DNA of 64,000 nucleotides from Streptomyces sp. TLI_171 (GTDB lineage Bacteria > Actinomycetota > Actinomycetes > Streptomycetales > Streptomycetaceae). The translations under genes were made by a program, and so were the position numbers. Positions 16,424 to 25,298 of this stretch are shown piece by piece. The stretch spans positions 6,289,001 through 6,353,000 of the forward strand of contig NZ_RAPS01000001.1 of assembly GCF_003610255.1 (NCBI RefSeq), given 5' to 3'. The number at the start of each line of letters is the position of its first letter. Within the stretch, counting starts at the first letter, position 1. The notes beneath the pieces are model-generated. The model was given only the letters and a program-made list of their open reading frames with translations. It had not been told where the DNA came from and made no database searches.

Positions 16424-16558
16424 CGGGGCCCGAGGGTCGGCACTCACGTTCGGGGATAACGACCGAACCCGGAGGCGGTCACGGCACTCGTCCGTCCGCC
16501 GCACCGGAAGGGTGCGATCCCGCCACCACCCGTTGCCCCCGGCGTTGCCGACGGATCG

Positions 16559-17683
16559 TCAGGACCCTGCCGTAGCGCCAGGTCCGGCGGGGGCGGCGGC
16601 CAGCGCGGCGGCCAGCGCCCGGGCGTGGTCGAAGGCCCGGACCGGGTTCGGCGCGGAGGTCCACGGCGGCGCGCCGCACCACGGGCCGATCAGCCGGAAC
16701 TGCTCCAGGGCCAGCGAGGGCTGCCCGGTCAGCAGCGCGAAGTGCGCCAACAGGTGCCGCAGCAGCGGAACCTGGTCGTTGGTCGGCGGGACGTCCGCCA
16801 GCGCCGCCGCAACCTGCGGCAGCAGCGCCCGGTACCGGCGCCCGACCGCCAGGCCGTGCGGGCCGTGCCGCTGCTCCAACTCCGCGAGCGCCTGCAGGTA
16901 GACGCCCGGAAGCGGCGACCCGGGCGGCGCCGACCGCACCGCGCGCTCCGCGAAACGCAGCATCCGGGCGTCGCTGCCGTGCCACTTGGCGCACCAGTAC
17001 TGCAGTGCCTGCCAGTGGCCGGCCACGTGGTGCGGCGCCCGCGCCGTCACCTCGCCCCACAGGGCCCGGAACCGCCGGCGCGACAGGCGCATCCCGCGCG
17101 CCGCCGTCACCATCACCACCCACGGACCGGGATCGTGCGGATCCGCCTCGGCCGCCTGCCGCGCCAGCTCGTACGCGGCGGCCAACTGCGCCCGGAACGC
17201 GGCCGTCCGCTCGGGGGCGATCTGCGCCGCGAACCCGGGGCCGCGCGCCTGCCACGCCCGCAACACCAGCAGCCGGGCCCGCACCGTCGTCGCGGCGCCC
17301 GGCTCCGTGCCGGAGGCCTGCCACTGCGTCAGCCACTCGTCCCGCTCGGCGGCCAGCCGGGTCAGGAAGTCCAGCCGGGACCACCGCTCGTCCCAGTCCT
17401 CGCCCGCCGCCGCCACGTACGCGGCCGCCGCCCGCCAGCCGCCCGCCAGGCAGGAGTCCGCGAGCGCCTCCAGCTCCTTGCGCCGCAGCAACCGCATCGG
17501 CGGCCCCGCCCGCCCCGGATCCAGCTCCGCCGAGCGCGCCATCCCGTGCACCAGCGGATCGAACCCCGCCCCGACCGGGTGCCCCGCCCGCGGTTCCCGT
17601 CCCGGACCGGGCCGGGTGCCCGACCGCCGCTGCGCCAGCAGCGCGATCACCAGGGCGAGGCCGAACACCAGAACGGGGGTCAT
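16559..17683 (-). CDS. membrane-anchored helical-repeat protein
   Basis: 374 residues. One N-terminal hydrophobic helix (MTPVLVFGLALVIALLA) is followed by an Arg-rich cytoplasmic-type stretch and a long soluble region of alpha-helical pairs with Trp/Tyr spacing typical of TPR or DUF4034-like proteins (EADPHDPGPWVVMVTAARGM). GGGAG lies about 12 bases before ATG 17683. No catalytic motif seen. It stands alone between the proline-rich gene and a decayed fragment; its stop lies within a TGACG-N3-CGTCA-like palindrome. Confidence 0.6.
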   Translation of the reverse strand: MTPVLVFGLALVIALLAQRRSGTRPGPGREPRAGHPVGAGFDPLVHGMARSAELDPGRAGPPMRLLRRKELEALADSCLAGGWRAAAAYVAAAGEDWDERWSRLDFLTRLAAERDEWLTQWQASGTEPGAATTVRARLLVLRAWQARGPGFAAQIAPERTAAFRAQLAAAYELARQAAEADPHDPGPWVVMVTAARGMRLSRRRFRALWGEVTARAPHHVAGHWQALQYWCAKWHGSDARMLRFAERAVRSAPPGSPLPGVYLQALAELEQRHGPHGLAVGRRYRALLPQVAAALADVPPTNDQVPLLRHLLAHFALLTGQPSLALEQFRLIGPWCGAPPWTSAPNPVRAFDHARALAAALAAAPAGPGATAGS

Positions 17684-17751
17684 GCCGAGAATGATCTCCC
17701 ACCCCGTTCCCACCGCCGCACGCCGGTCCCGGACCCGACACTGCCGGCCCG

Positions 17752-17921
17752 GACCGGCCGGCGTCGAGGCGGCCGCCGCGATCGCCGAGAGCCACCCCGG
17801 CCGGTCCGTCACCCTGATCGGAACGGAGCAGCCCGGCGCGACGACGGGCGCCGGGGCCGCCGCGCCCACCAGCGCCGCGCACTGGACCGGCTGGCGGCTG
17901 CACGGCCCGCCCGCGGCCTGA
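17752..17921 (+). pseudogene. C-terminal remnant of an FAD-dependent oxidoreductase
   Basis: On the plus strand the stretch AGVEAAAAIAESHPGRSVTLIG, written here in part, matches the second dinucleotide-binding motif of NADH dehydrogenase-type FAD oxidoreductases (G-x-E-A-A-x-E-I-A pattern). The following codons up to TGA 17921 are nearly all G/C-ending. No start, no FAD-binding N-terminus and no full domain remain, and the end diverges quickly. It occupies most of the 17684-17997 gap; the remainder is the terminator hairpin. Confidence 0.45.
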
Positions 17922-17931
17922 TGTGCCGACG

Positions 17932-17960
17932 GGCAGCCCCGGCCGGTGGCCGGGGCTGCC
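17932..17960. terminator. perfect hairpin after the collagenase gene
   Basis: GGCAGCCCCGGCC (17932-17944) and GGCCGGGGCTGCC (17948-17960) are perfect 13-base arms around GGT. It lies 38 bases past the collagenase stop. Confidence 0.75.
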
Positions 17961-17997
17961 GGTGGGTGGGGGTCAGCGGTGCAGGAGCGGGTGGTGG

Positions 17998-20625
17998 TCA
18001 GAACTGGGTGGCGACGGTGACGCCGGAGAAGTCGGTGACCGCGTAGAGGCTCAGGTAGCGGTAGCCAGCCGTGGGGTTGGTGACGGTGATGGTCTGGGAG
18101 GTGCCGGTGGCGGTGGAGGAGGCGGTGAAGGCGCTCGGCGAGGCCCAGGTGCTGTCGTTGTAGTACAGGTAAGCGGTGCCGGTGCCGCCGCTGGTGCTGA
18201 TCTTCAGGGTGGTGGTCCCGGCGGGCAGGTAGACGTACAGGTAGTCGAGGCTGCCGGCGGTGCGGGCGCGGCCGGTGCGCTGGCAGTTCTGGCCCATCGC
18301 GTCGGTGCGCTGGTCGGTGCAGGCGGGCAGCGCGGTGACGGTGACCGAGGAGGGCGTCGCGGTGGAGCGCCCGGTGGAGTCGGTGACGGTGAGCGCGACG
18401 GTGTACGTGCCGGGGCTGGCATAGGTGTGCGAGGGGTTGCGCTGGTCCGAGGAGCCGCCGTCGCCGAAGGTCCAGTGCCAGGAGGTGATCTGGGCCGGGG
18501 AGTTGGTGACCACGGAGCGGTCGGTGAGGGTGACGGTGGTCCCGCTGACCGACTGGTCGAACAGCGCGGTCGGGCCGGTGGCGTAGCAGGCGCCGGCGTT
18601 GCACCGGGTCAGCCAGGCGTCGAAGTCGGCGTCGTAGGAGGTGCCGAGGCCGTTGTAGACGGCGTACCCGCCCTGGTAGTCACCGGTGCGGAAGTGGCCG
18701 AGCATGGCGTACACGTCCGCCGGGTGCTGCTCGAACATGTAGCGGACGGCGAGGTAGCCCCACGGGTAGACCCGGGTGGAGTCCGAGTTGCCGTAGGTGT
18801 TCTGGAACAGGGTGCTCAGCTTGTAGGTGTGCTTGCCGGCCTCGGTCATCGCCTGGGTGTCCGTCACGCCGCGGTAGGAGTAGGACTCGTACTCGGCGAA
18901 GCCCTCGATCCACCAGATGTCGGGCACGGAGGTCTCGGTGCCGAAGTTGCCCTTCAGGTTGTGGATGTTGTCCAGGTAGTGGGTGTACTCGTGGCTGAGG
19001 TTCCAGATGTTGCCCGGGAAGTCGTCGTTCCACGACTTCTGGTACATCACGCACACCGGCTTGTTGTTCGGGTCGGTGACGTCCATGACGGTCTGGCCGC
19101 CGTTGTCGGTGGAGTTGCCGTAGATCGCCCAGGAGTAGGTCTGGTAGTCGGTGGCGCTGGCGAACACCGGCATGGTCACGGTCCGGCCGTACTGCCCGGG
19201 GATCGGCCCGCCGTCCTTGACGAGGTTGTGGAAGTAGGCGTCCTCGCCGCGCAGGTGCTCGCAGACCGGCTGCAGCTGGGCGACCGTCAGGGCCTGCGCG
19301 CGCAGCGTCTTGTTGTCGCAGACCAGGACGTTCGGCAGCACCGTGTCGGCGAGCTTGTTCGGCAGGTCGCAGGTGCCGTAGTAGGAGCACTGCCCGCGGT
19401 CGTAGGCGTTGGCGTTGTACGCCACGTGCACGTACAGCGGGCCGGTGGCGCCGAGGATCCGGGTGGTGTCCAGCAGCTGCTTGACCAGCGGCTTCGCGGC
19501 GGTCTCCACCGGGGTGCTGACGCCGGCCATCCGGGCGATGTCGTTGCCCGCGTTGACGTCCAGGAAGGCGTTCGGCGTGCCCAGCAGGTCGCGGTGGTTG
19601 AGCGCGAAGTTGCCGAGGGCGGTGACCAGGCCGGTGTCCGCGCCGATCGCGTTGACGAAGTCGGTGTTCCAGTTGGCGCGCCAGAGCGGGGCGAACAGCA
19701 CCGCGTTCACCGCGTTGACCATCTTCGGGTACTGGTTGTAGCCGTTGTCGTACGAGTTCAGCACTTGCTGGTAGGTGCCCAGGTAGCTCGCCTGGAGGTT
19801 GGCGCTGTCGGTGAGGATCAGCACGTCGTACAGCACGGTGCCGTTGGCGTCGGTGACGTCCTTCCAGTGCTGCCCGGCGAAGTAGGCGTCCAGGCCGGCC
19901 TTGGTGGCGCCGGTCAGCGAGGAGTCGTAGGAGCCGACCGCTCCCGCGTTGTACGACTGGACGTAGTAGCCGGCCCGGAGGAACTGGACCAGCTGCAGGA
20001 TGCCGGAGTTGTTGGTGCCGTCGTAGCCCGCCGCCAGGTCCTTGAAGGCGCCCGCGGCGGTGAGCATGTTGGCCTGCTTGAAGATCGCGCCCGCATCCGT
20101 GCCGGTCACGTTGTACAGGGTGTTGACGCAGGTGTTGGTGGACGCCTTGACGAAGTTCACCAGGTCGGCGCCGGAGCGGCTGCCGAAGTCGGCGTAGGTG
20201 CACGTCTGCGCGGCGGCCGCCGCGCTCGCGCCGGGCGCCGCGCCGGAGGCCTTGGCCTGCTTGCCGGTCTGCCCGGTGGCCGCGGCGTTCCGGGCGACCG
20301 GGCGCGGGGTGGTCTGGACGGCGGTGCCGGCCGGCTGTCCCATCTGGGCCTGGCCGAGCAGCGCGGGCGGCAGCGGGGCGGCGACCTCGGTGAGGGTGTC
20401 GGGAGCGGCCGCGACGATCGGGCCGAGCGGCTTGGGGACGGCGTCGGCGGGAGCCTTGACGGCCGGTCCGCCGGCCGAGGGCGCCGCGGCGGCGGTCGCG
20501 GCCGCGGTCGCCCGGGGCTGGCCGCCGGTGGCCGCGAAGGCCGGGGCCGGCAGCAGGGTGGCCGCGGTGGCGCAGCCGGCCAGCAGGCCGGCCGCGAGCG
20601 CGGGGAGGGGTAGGCGCAGGCGCAC
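17998..20625 (-). CDS. secreted M9 collagenase with PKD and PPC domains
   Basis: 875 residues. Signal peptide (VRLRLPLPALAAGLLAG core, cleavage after APAFA near residue 32), an Ala-rich propeptide-like stretch, then the collagenase activator/peptidase module. Zinc motif HEYTH at 545-549 with the third ligand Glu578 in GFAEYESYS. A PKD domain follows (about 685-765, WHWTFGDGGSSDQRNPSHTY) and a prepeptidase C-terminal (PPC) domain ends the protein. M9 enzymes digest collagen outside the cell. The GTG start is chosen because AGGAG is five bases upstream; it begins exactly at the signal peptide. A LysR gene lies upstream on the same strand and an inverted-repeat operator sits between them. Confidence 0.9.
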   Translation of the reverse strand: MRLRLPLPALAAGLLAGCATAATLLPAPAFAATGGQPRATAAATAAAAPSAGGPAVKAPADAVPKPLGPIVAAAPDTLTEVAAPLPPALLGQAQMGQPAGTAVQTTPRPVARNAAATGQTGKQAKASGAAPGASAAAAAQTCTYADFGSRSGADLVNFVKASTNTCVNTLYNVTGTDAGAIFKQANMLTAAGAFKDLAAGYDGTNNSGILQLVQFLRAGYYVQSYNAGAVGSYDSSLTGATKAGLDAYFAGQHWKDVTDANGTVLYDVLILTDSANLQASYLGTYQQVLNSYDNGYNQYPKMVNAVNAVLFAPLWRANWNTDFVNAIGADTGLVTALGNFALNHRDLLGTPNAFLDVNAGNDIARMAGVSTPVETAAKPLVKQLLDTTRILGATGPLYVHVAYNANAYDRGQCSYYGTCDLPNKLADTVLPNVLVCDNKTLRAQALTVAQLQPVCEHLRGEDAYFHNLVKDGGPIPGQYGRTVTMPVFASATDYQTYSWAIYGNSTDNGGQTVMDVTDPNNKPVCVMYQKSWNDDFPGNIWNLSHEYTHYLDNIHNLKGNFGTETSVPDIWWIEGFAEYESYSYRGVTDTQAMTEAGKHTYKLSTLFQNTYGNSDSTRVYPWGYLAVRYMFEQHPADVYAMLGHFRTGDYQGGYAVYNGLGTSYDADFDAWLTRCNAGACYATGPTALFDQSVSGTTVTLTDRSVVTNSPAQITSWHWTFGDGGSSDQRNPSHTYASPGTYTVALTVTDSTGRSTATPSSVTVTALPACTDQRTDAMGQNCQRTGRARTAGSLDYLYVYLPAGTTTLKISTSGGTGTAYLYYNDSTWASPSAFTASSTATGTSQTITVTNPTAGYRYLSLYAVTDFSGVTVATQF

Positions 20626-20710
20626 TGCTTCTCCTGTGGGGGAGCTCACTGAGCATCAGATGGGGGTGGGTGGCGCGACTGCATCCTGGCACCGGAGAGG
20701 CGCTCAGAAC

Positions 20711-20755
20711 AATGTCACAGGTCATATGACATTGCATTGACGCGACATAACACCG
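20711..20755 (-). promoter_or_regulatory. inverted-repeat operator region of the collagenase gene
   Basis: AATGTCA (20711-20717) and TGACATT (20727-20733) form an inverted repeat with a 9-base spacer, and GTCATATGAC (20721-20730) inside is a perfect 10-bp palindrome. Read on the minus strand, the block GTGTTATGTCGCG...CAATGTCATATG closely resembles a block upstream of the LysR gene. The stretch is clearly less GC-rich than its surroundings. Confidence 0.5.
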
Positions 20756-20780
20756 AGGGCCCGGGCTTGGCGCGGGCCGC

Positions 20781-21710
20781 TCAGGTGCGCGGCGGTCGGA
20801 ACGTCCGGCTGGCCCAGCTGTGCAGGTGGGGGGCCTCGGCGGCGAGTTCGCGGTAGGCGGCGACGGCCGCCCCGAACAGGGTGTCCACCAGGCCGGGGCC
20901 GAGCGCCTGCGGCCGCCACAGCATCAGGTAGCGCAGCCAGACCGGCGTCCCCAGCAGTGGCCTGAGCGCCACCCCCGGCACCGGCGGCGTGCTGCCCGGC
21001 ACCAGCGCCGCGCCCAGCCCCGCCGCCACCAGGTCGAGCACCTCCCGCCGTCCGCACGGGAGTTCGCGCACCGCCTGCGGGGCGAGGGCCGCCGACTCGC
21101 AGGCCGCCCGGAACAGCGCGGGCCAGCCGGCGCCGTCGGCGGCCGGCAGCAGCCAGGTCTCCGCGGCCAGGTCGGCGAGCGCCGGCTCGGCGTGGTGGCG
21201 CAGCGGGTGTCCGGCGGGCAGCGCGACGAACACCGGCTCGGTGGCGACCGCCCGGCCCGCCAGCGGCTGCGCCGGGCGTGGTCCGGCGCCCGGGTGGTCG
21301 AGCAGCAGCGCCAGGTCGAACTGCCCGTCCCGGCCCGGGCTCACGGTGAAGCGCAGCTCCGGCCGGAGCTGGCGGGCCCGGGCCAGGGTGCCCGGCAGCA
21401 GGGCCGGGCAGTCGGTGGCCAGTTGCAGGTCGCGGCCCGGGCGTTCGCCGTCCGGGCCGCCGGCGCGGCCCAGCCGGTCGACCCGGGAGAGCACCTCGCG
21501 GGCGGCGGCCAGCACCTCCGCGCCGAAGGTGGTGGGCACCACCCCGGCGGCCGTCCGCTCGAACACGATCGCGCCCAAGTGTCGTTCGATGCGCCGCAGT
21601 TGGGTGCTGGTGGCAGGCTGGGACGCCCCGATCGCGACCGCGGCCCGGCCGACGCTGCCGGTGTCCGCTATCGCGCACAGCACCCGCAGGTGTCGCAGTT
21701 CCAGGTCCAT
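20781..21710 (-). CDS. LysR-family transcriptional regulator
   Basis: 309 residues. N-terminal winged helix-turn-helix MDLELRHLRVLCAIADTGSVGRAA... with SQPATSTQLRRIERHLG as recognition region (about 29-43), then the two-lobed periplasmic-binding-like sensor domain. LysR proteins are usually activators responding to a small molecule. It reads toward the collagenase gene, 155 bases upstream of it, and both genes have a similar sequence block upstream, so it probably controls itself and the collagenase. Confidence 0.85.
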   Translation of the reverse strand: MDLELRHLRVLCAIADTGSVGRAAVAIGASQPATSTQLRRIERHLGAIVFERTAAGVVPTTFGAEVLAAAREVLSRVDRLGRAGGPDGERPGRDLQLATDCPALLPGTLARARQLRPELRFTVSPGRDGQFDLALLLDHPGAGPRPAQPLAGRAVATEPVFVALPAGHPLRHHAEPALADLAAETWLLPAADGAGWPALFRAACESAALAPQAVRELPCGRREVLDLVAAGLGAALVPGSTPPVPGVALRPLLGTPVWLRYLMLWRPQALGPGLVDTLFGAAVAAYRELAAEAPHLHSWASRTFRPPRT

Positions 21711-21763
21711 GGCCGGCCCTCCCTCGCGTGCGGGCGGCCCCGCCGCGGCGGTGGCTCGGGCAA

Positions 21764-21796
21764 CCTGTGTTATTTCACACGCAACATGTCAGATGG
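21764..21796 (+). promoter_or_regulatory. operator-like block upstream of the LysR gene
   Basis: GTGTTATTTCACACGCAA followed by CATGTCAGATG repeats, in the opposite orientation, the block found before the collagenase gene (GTGTTATGTCGCG...CAATGTCATATG). TGTG-TTATTT-CACA inside is itself palindromic. It is about 55 bp upstream of the LysR start. Confidence 0.4.
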
Positions 21797-21884
21797 TGCG
21801 CTCACCTTCGCTGCCCGGCAGAGCCACGTCAAGTCCCGGGACGGCGCCAAGGCCCGCAGGGTGCGCCGGGCCCGCCGGCGGTGC

Positions 21885-22625
21885 TCAGGCCGTCAGCTCG
21901 GCGGGCAGCGGGTGCGACTGGTACCACTCGGTGCCGACCAGCCGGGCCCGGTCCGCCGGCGTCGCGGCCGCCAACCGCCCCGGCAGCGCCCCGCGGGCCA
22001 CCTCGGAGCGGTGCGCGAAGATCGCCGCCAGCTTGCGCTCCAGCCACGGCGAGACGTCCAGCGCCTCCACCGACTCGTCCGGCACGCTGTACGCCGGGCG
22101 GCCGGGCCGCATCAGCTGCGGGCCCAGGGCGCGGGCCGCGCCGTGCGGGTGGGTGGCCAGCAGCAGGCGCCGTACCCGCCACGGCTCGCCGCGCTCCGGG
22201 TACAGGCCGGGCAGCGCCGCCGCGTGCGCCGCGAGCACCGTCAGCCGGTGGGTCTGCCGGTGGTCGGGGTGGCCGGTCAGCCCGCCGTACGCGTCGTGCG
22301 TCACCACCCACTCCGGCCGGACCTCCCGCAGGTGGCCGACCAGCCGGCCGACCGCCTCCTCCAGCGGCGCGCTCAGCAGCCGCGCGGCGCCCGGCGCGGA
22401 CTCCGGCACCTTCGCGTCCGCGTACTCCAGCAGCCGTGGCCCGCCCGTCCCCAACTCGGCCAGCGCGCGCGCCAGTTCCGGCACCCGGTGGGTACCCGCC
22501 GCCCAGGTCGCGGTCACCACGGCGGTCCGCGCCCCCGCCTCCGCGTGCCGGGCCAGCAGGCCGCCCGCCGCCAGCGACTCGTCGTCCGGATGGGCGAACA
22601 CGCCGAGGACACCGGGGAGTTCCAT
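21885..22625 (-). CDS. PIG-L/LmbE-family deacetylase
   Basis: About 246 residues. The zinc/catalytic motif AHPDDES near residue 12 and the second metal His in TGHPDHRQTHR near residue 125 define the PIG-L superfamily, which removes acetyl groups from GlcNAc conjugates (mycothiol synthesis and detoxification, lincomycin pathway). The start MELPGVLGVFAHPDDE places the motif at its usual distance from the N-terminus; a GTG seven codons upstream is an alternative. It stands alone, so no pathway can be assigned. Confidence 0.8.
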   Translation of the reverse strand: MELPGVLGVFAHPDDESLAAGGLLARHAEAGARTAVVTATWAAGTHRVPELARALAELGTGGPRLLEYADAKVPESAPGAARLLSAPLEEAVGRLVGHLREVRPEWVVTHDAYGGLTGHPDHRQTHRLTVLAAHAAALPGLYPERGEPWRVRRLLLATHPHGAARALGPQLMRPGRPAYSVPDESVEALDVSPWLERKLAAIFAHRSEVARGALPGRLAAATPADRARLVGTEWYQSHPLPAELTA

Positions 22626-22768
22626 GCCGTACCGCCTCCACTGCACGAGGGTGGGCCCGCCCCCACGCTAGGCCCTCGCCTCCGGATCCCGTCGGATCAG
22701 CGCGCGGCGCCCGCGGCTCGTGGCCGCAGCTCCGCCCTGTTCGCGTGCTGTGCGACGCCGGCGGCTCC

Positions 22769-22939
22769 GGCGACTCGCGTGCCGGCGTTTCGGCCTGCTG
22801 CCGCGACGACCGCACCCCCAAGCCCGCCTTCGACGCCCACTGCCGGGTGTTCGCCGAACTCGGGCCGCGCCTGCGCGGATCGGACGCCGCCGCCCCTGAC
22901 GGGATGTCAGATCCGAACGTGACCGACCCGACGCGGTGA
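22769..22939 (+). pseudogene. C-terminal coding remnant, possibly of a glycoside hydrolase
   Basis: About 55 codons, nearly all G/C-ending, include CCRDDRTPKPAFDAHCRVF and run to TGA 22939. Blocks of the type RDD-x-TPKPAFDA occur at the end of several glycoside-hydrolase families, so this may be such an end; that is a weak assignment. No start or upstream domain is left. The rest of 22626-23157 holds the palindrome CTGACG-TGC-CGTCAG (22973-22987) and the leader of the GAPDH gene, and nothing else I can support. Confidence 0.3.
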
Positions 22940-23157
22940 TGTTGGTCACGCCGCGTGAGCGCGGTGGCCCGACTGACGTGCCGTCAGTTCCGGCCGGGAG
23001 CTGCGCGGTCGCGGTCGGGGCGCGCCGCGGGTGTGGCCGCGGTCACCTACGGCGCGGGAACCACTCCTGGTCAGCGGGCGGACCACCGCCCGGGCGGGAA
23101 AGCGGCCAAAGCTAGCATGGGGTCGCCTCAGCTCGGCCTACCCTCGAAAGTTGAATT

Positions 23158-24594
23158 GTGACTGTCAACGACGACGTGTTCACGGACTGGAAGAACCGCG
23201 AGGAACTCGCGGAGTCGATGATCCCGATCATCGGGAGGCTCCACCGCGAGCGGGACGTCACCGTCCTGCTGCACAGCCGTTCCCTGGTGAACAAGTCGGT
23301 GGTCAGCATCCTGAAGACGCACCGCTTCGCCCGCCAGATAGCCGGCGAGGAGCTCTCGATCACCGAGACCTTCCCGTTCCTGCAGGCGCTCGCCTCGCTG
23401 GACCTCGGCCCGTCCCAGATCGACCTGGGCCTGCTCGCCGAGGCCCACCGCGCCGACGGCCGCGGCCTCTCCCCGGCGGAGTTCACCGCCGAAGCGGTGT
23501 CGGGTGCGACCGGCGCCAACAAGCTGGACCGCCAGGCCCCGCGCGACGTGGTGCTCTACGGCTTCGGCCGGATCGGCCGCCTGCTCGCCCGCCTGCTGGT
23601 CGAGAAGGCCGGCGGCCTGCGGCTGCGTGCCATCGTGGTGCGCAACGGCGGCGGCGACGACCTGGTCAAGCGCGCTTCGCTGCTGCGCCGCGACTCCATC
23701 CACGGCCAGTTCCAGGGCACCATCACCGTGGACGAGGCGAACAGCACCATCATCGCCAACGGCAACGCGATCAAGGTGATCTACTCGAACGACCCCAGCG
23801 AGGTGGACTACACCGCGTACGGGATCGACGACGCCATCCTGATCGACAACACCGGCCGCTGGCGCGACCGCGAGGGGCTGTCCAAGCACCTGCGCCCCGG
23901 CATCGCGAAGGTCGTGCTGACCGCCCCGGGCAAGGGCGACGTGCCGAACATCGTGCACGGCGTCAACCACGACACCATCAAGCCGGACGAGCAGATCATC
24001 TCCTGCGCGTCCTGCACCACCAACGCGATCGTCCCGCCGCTGAAGGCGATGAACGACGAGTACGGGGTGCTGCGCGGCCACGTGGAGACCGTCCACTCGT
24101 TCACCAACGACCAGAACCTGCTGGACAACTACCACAAGGCCGACCGCCGCGGCCGGTCCGCGCCGCTGAACATGGTGATCACCGAGACCGGTGCCGCCTC
24201 CGCGGTCGCCAAGGCCCTCCCGGACCTGCAGGCGAAGATCACCGGCAGCTCGATCCGGGTCCCCGTGCCGGACGTCTCGATCGCCATCCTGAACCTGCAG
24301 CTGGCCCGTGAGACCACCCGCGAGGACGTCCTCGACCACCTGCGGGACGTCTCGCTGACCTCCCCGCTGAAGCGGCAGATCGACTTCATCGACTCGCCCG
24401 ACGCGGTCTCCAGCGACTTCATCGGGTCCCGGCACGCCTCGATCGTCGACGCGGGCGCCACCAAGGTCGAGGGCGACAACGCGATCCTCTACCTGTGGTA
24501 CGACAACGAGTTCGGCTACTCCTGCCAGGTCGTGCGGGTGGTCCAGCACGTCTCGGGCGTCGAGTACCCGACCTTCCCGCGCCCGGCGGTCTGA
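23158..24594 (+). CDS. gap: glyceraldehyde-3-phosphate dehydrogenase, long form
   Basis: 478 residues, about 140 more than the usual enzyme. The extra N-terminal domain (about 1-127) begins TVNDDVFTDWKNREELAESM and occurs in a distinct actinobacterial GAPDH subgroup. The Rossmann domain starts at VVLYGFGRIGRLLAR (about 131-145) and the catalytic Cys286 is in SCASCTTNAIVPP, followed by the usual HSFTNDQNLLDNYHKADRRGRSA anion-binding block. It interconverts glyceraldehyde-3-phosphate and 1,3-bisphosphoglycerate in the cytoplasm. GTG start without a clear ribosome site (GAAAG upstream); TAGCAT at 23113 could be a -10 hexamer. Standard glycolytic or gluconeogenic role cannot be told apart. Confidence 0.9.
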   Translation: MTVNDDVFTDWKNREELAESMIPIIGRLHRERDVTVLLHSRSLVNKSVVSILKTHRFARQIAGEELSITETFPFLQALASLDLGPSQIDLGLLAEAHRADGRGLSPAEFTAEAVSGATGANKLDRQAPRDVVLYGFGRIGRLLARLLVEKAGGLRLRAIVVRNGGGDDLVKRASLLRRDSIHGQFQGTITVDEANSTIIANGNAIKVIYSNDPSEVDYTAYGIDDAILIDNTGRWRDREGLSKHLRPGIAKVVLTAPGKGDVPNIVHGVNHDTIKPDEQIISCASCTTNAIVPPLKAMNDEYGVLRGHVETVHSFTNDQNLLDNYHKADRRGRSAPLNMVITETGAASAVAKALPDLQAKITGSSIRVPVPDVSIAILNLQLARETTREDVLDHLRDVSLTSPLKRQIDFIDSPDAVSSDFIGSRHASIVDAGATKVEGDNAILYLWYDNEFGYSCQVVRVVQHVSGVEYPTFPRPAV

Positions 24595-24611
24595 CCCCCG
24601 CTGCGCACCTC

Positions 24612-24647
24612 CCGACCCCGGTCGGCCTTCGGGCCGGCCGGGGTCGG
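24612..24647. terminator. strong bidirectional terminator hairpin
   Basis: Two 16-base arms (24612-24627 and 24632-24647) pair at every position, with one G-U, around the stable loop TTCG. It lies between the converging gap and CGNR genes. Confidence 0.85.
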
Positions 24648-24670
24648 CGCGTTCCCGGCCCGGCGCCCCG

Positions 24671-25270
24671 TCAGGACTGTTCGGCGGCGCGCTTCCTGGC
24701 GTAGGCCCGGGCCGCCCGGACCCGGTCGCCGCAGCGGGTCGAGCACCAGTGGCGGGCGGCGTGGGTGCGGACGAAGAACCGGGTGCAGGGCGCGCCGCCG
24801 CAGCGGGCCAGGCGCTCCGCGTCCGGACCGGTGAGCAGCTCGGCGGCGTCGGCGGCGAGCAGGGCCATCGCCCGGTCGGCGATCCGGTCGGCCGGGTGCG
24901 GCATCGTCCGGTACGGGCCGCGCTCGGCGTCCCAGCGCAGCAGCGGTGCGGACGGGGTGGCGGTCAGCGCGTCGTTGACGGCGGCCAGGGCGGCGGTGGG
25001 GGCGGCGCCGCCCGTGACCCGGGCGTCCAGCAGCTCGCGGACGGCCGCCCGCAGGCCCTGCAGGCGGGCCGTGCAGATCTCCTGGATCCGGCCGCCGACC
25101 GGGGCGAGCCGGTGCTCGATCAGCCAGGCGGAGGCCGGGTCGGGCGTGCCGAGCAGGTCCAGCGGGCCGGTCGGCAGGGTCAGCAGCGAGTTGGCGAAGT
25201 CCAGCGCCGGGTACTGCTCGGCGCCCGGGGCGGGCGGCGGGACGGCGGGGGCGGCGGTGCGCTGGTTCAT
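24671..25270 (-). CDS. CGNR zinc-finger (ABATE-domain) regulator
   Basis: 199 residues. The N-terminal ABATE-type helical domain (ALDFANSLLTL... and later MALLAADAAELL) is followed by a C-terminal zinc finger with CGGAPCTRFFV and WCSTRCGDRVRAARAYARKR; the signature CGNR reads CGDR here. These proteins are putative stress-responsive DNA-binding regulators. It is divergent from a metallo-hydrolase gene, and three copies of one 8-bp motif fill the space between their starts, which suggests that it regulates both. Confidence 0.85.
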   Translation of the reverse strand: MNQRTAAPAVPPPAPGAEQYPALDFANSLLTLPTGPLDLLGTPDPASAWLIEHRLAPVGGRIQEICTARLQGLRAAVRELLDARVTGGAAPTAALAAVNDALTATPSAPLLRWDAERGPYRTMPHPADRIADRAMALLAADAAELLTGPDAERLARCGGAPCTRFFVRTHAARHWCSTRCGDRVRAARAYARKRAAEQS

Positions 25271-25298
25271 GCCCCCATGGTAGCCGGTGTCCGAGCAG

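Noticed and set aside
22668..22949. 93-codon minus-strand frame before the GAPDH gene
   Set aside because: Almost all Arg/Gly/Ala with no ribosome site; the plus-strand remnant explains the codon bias.
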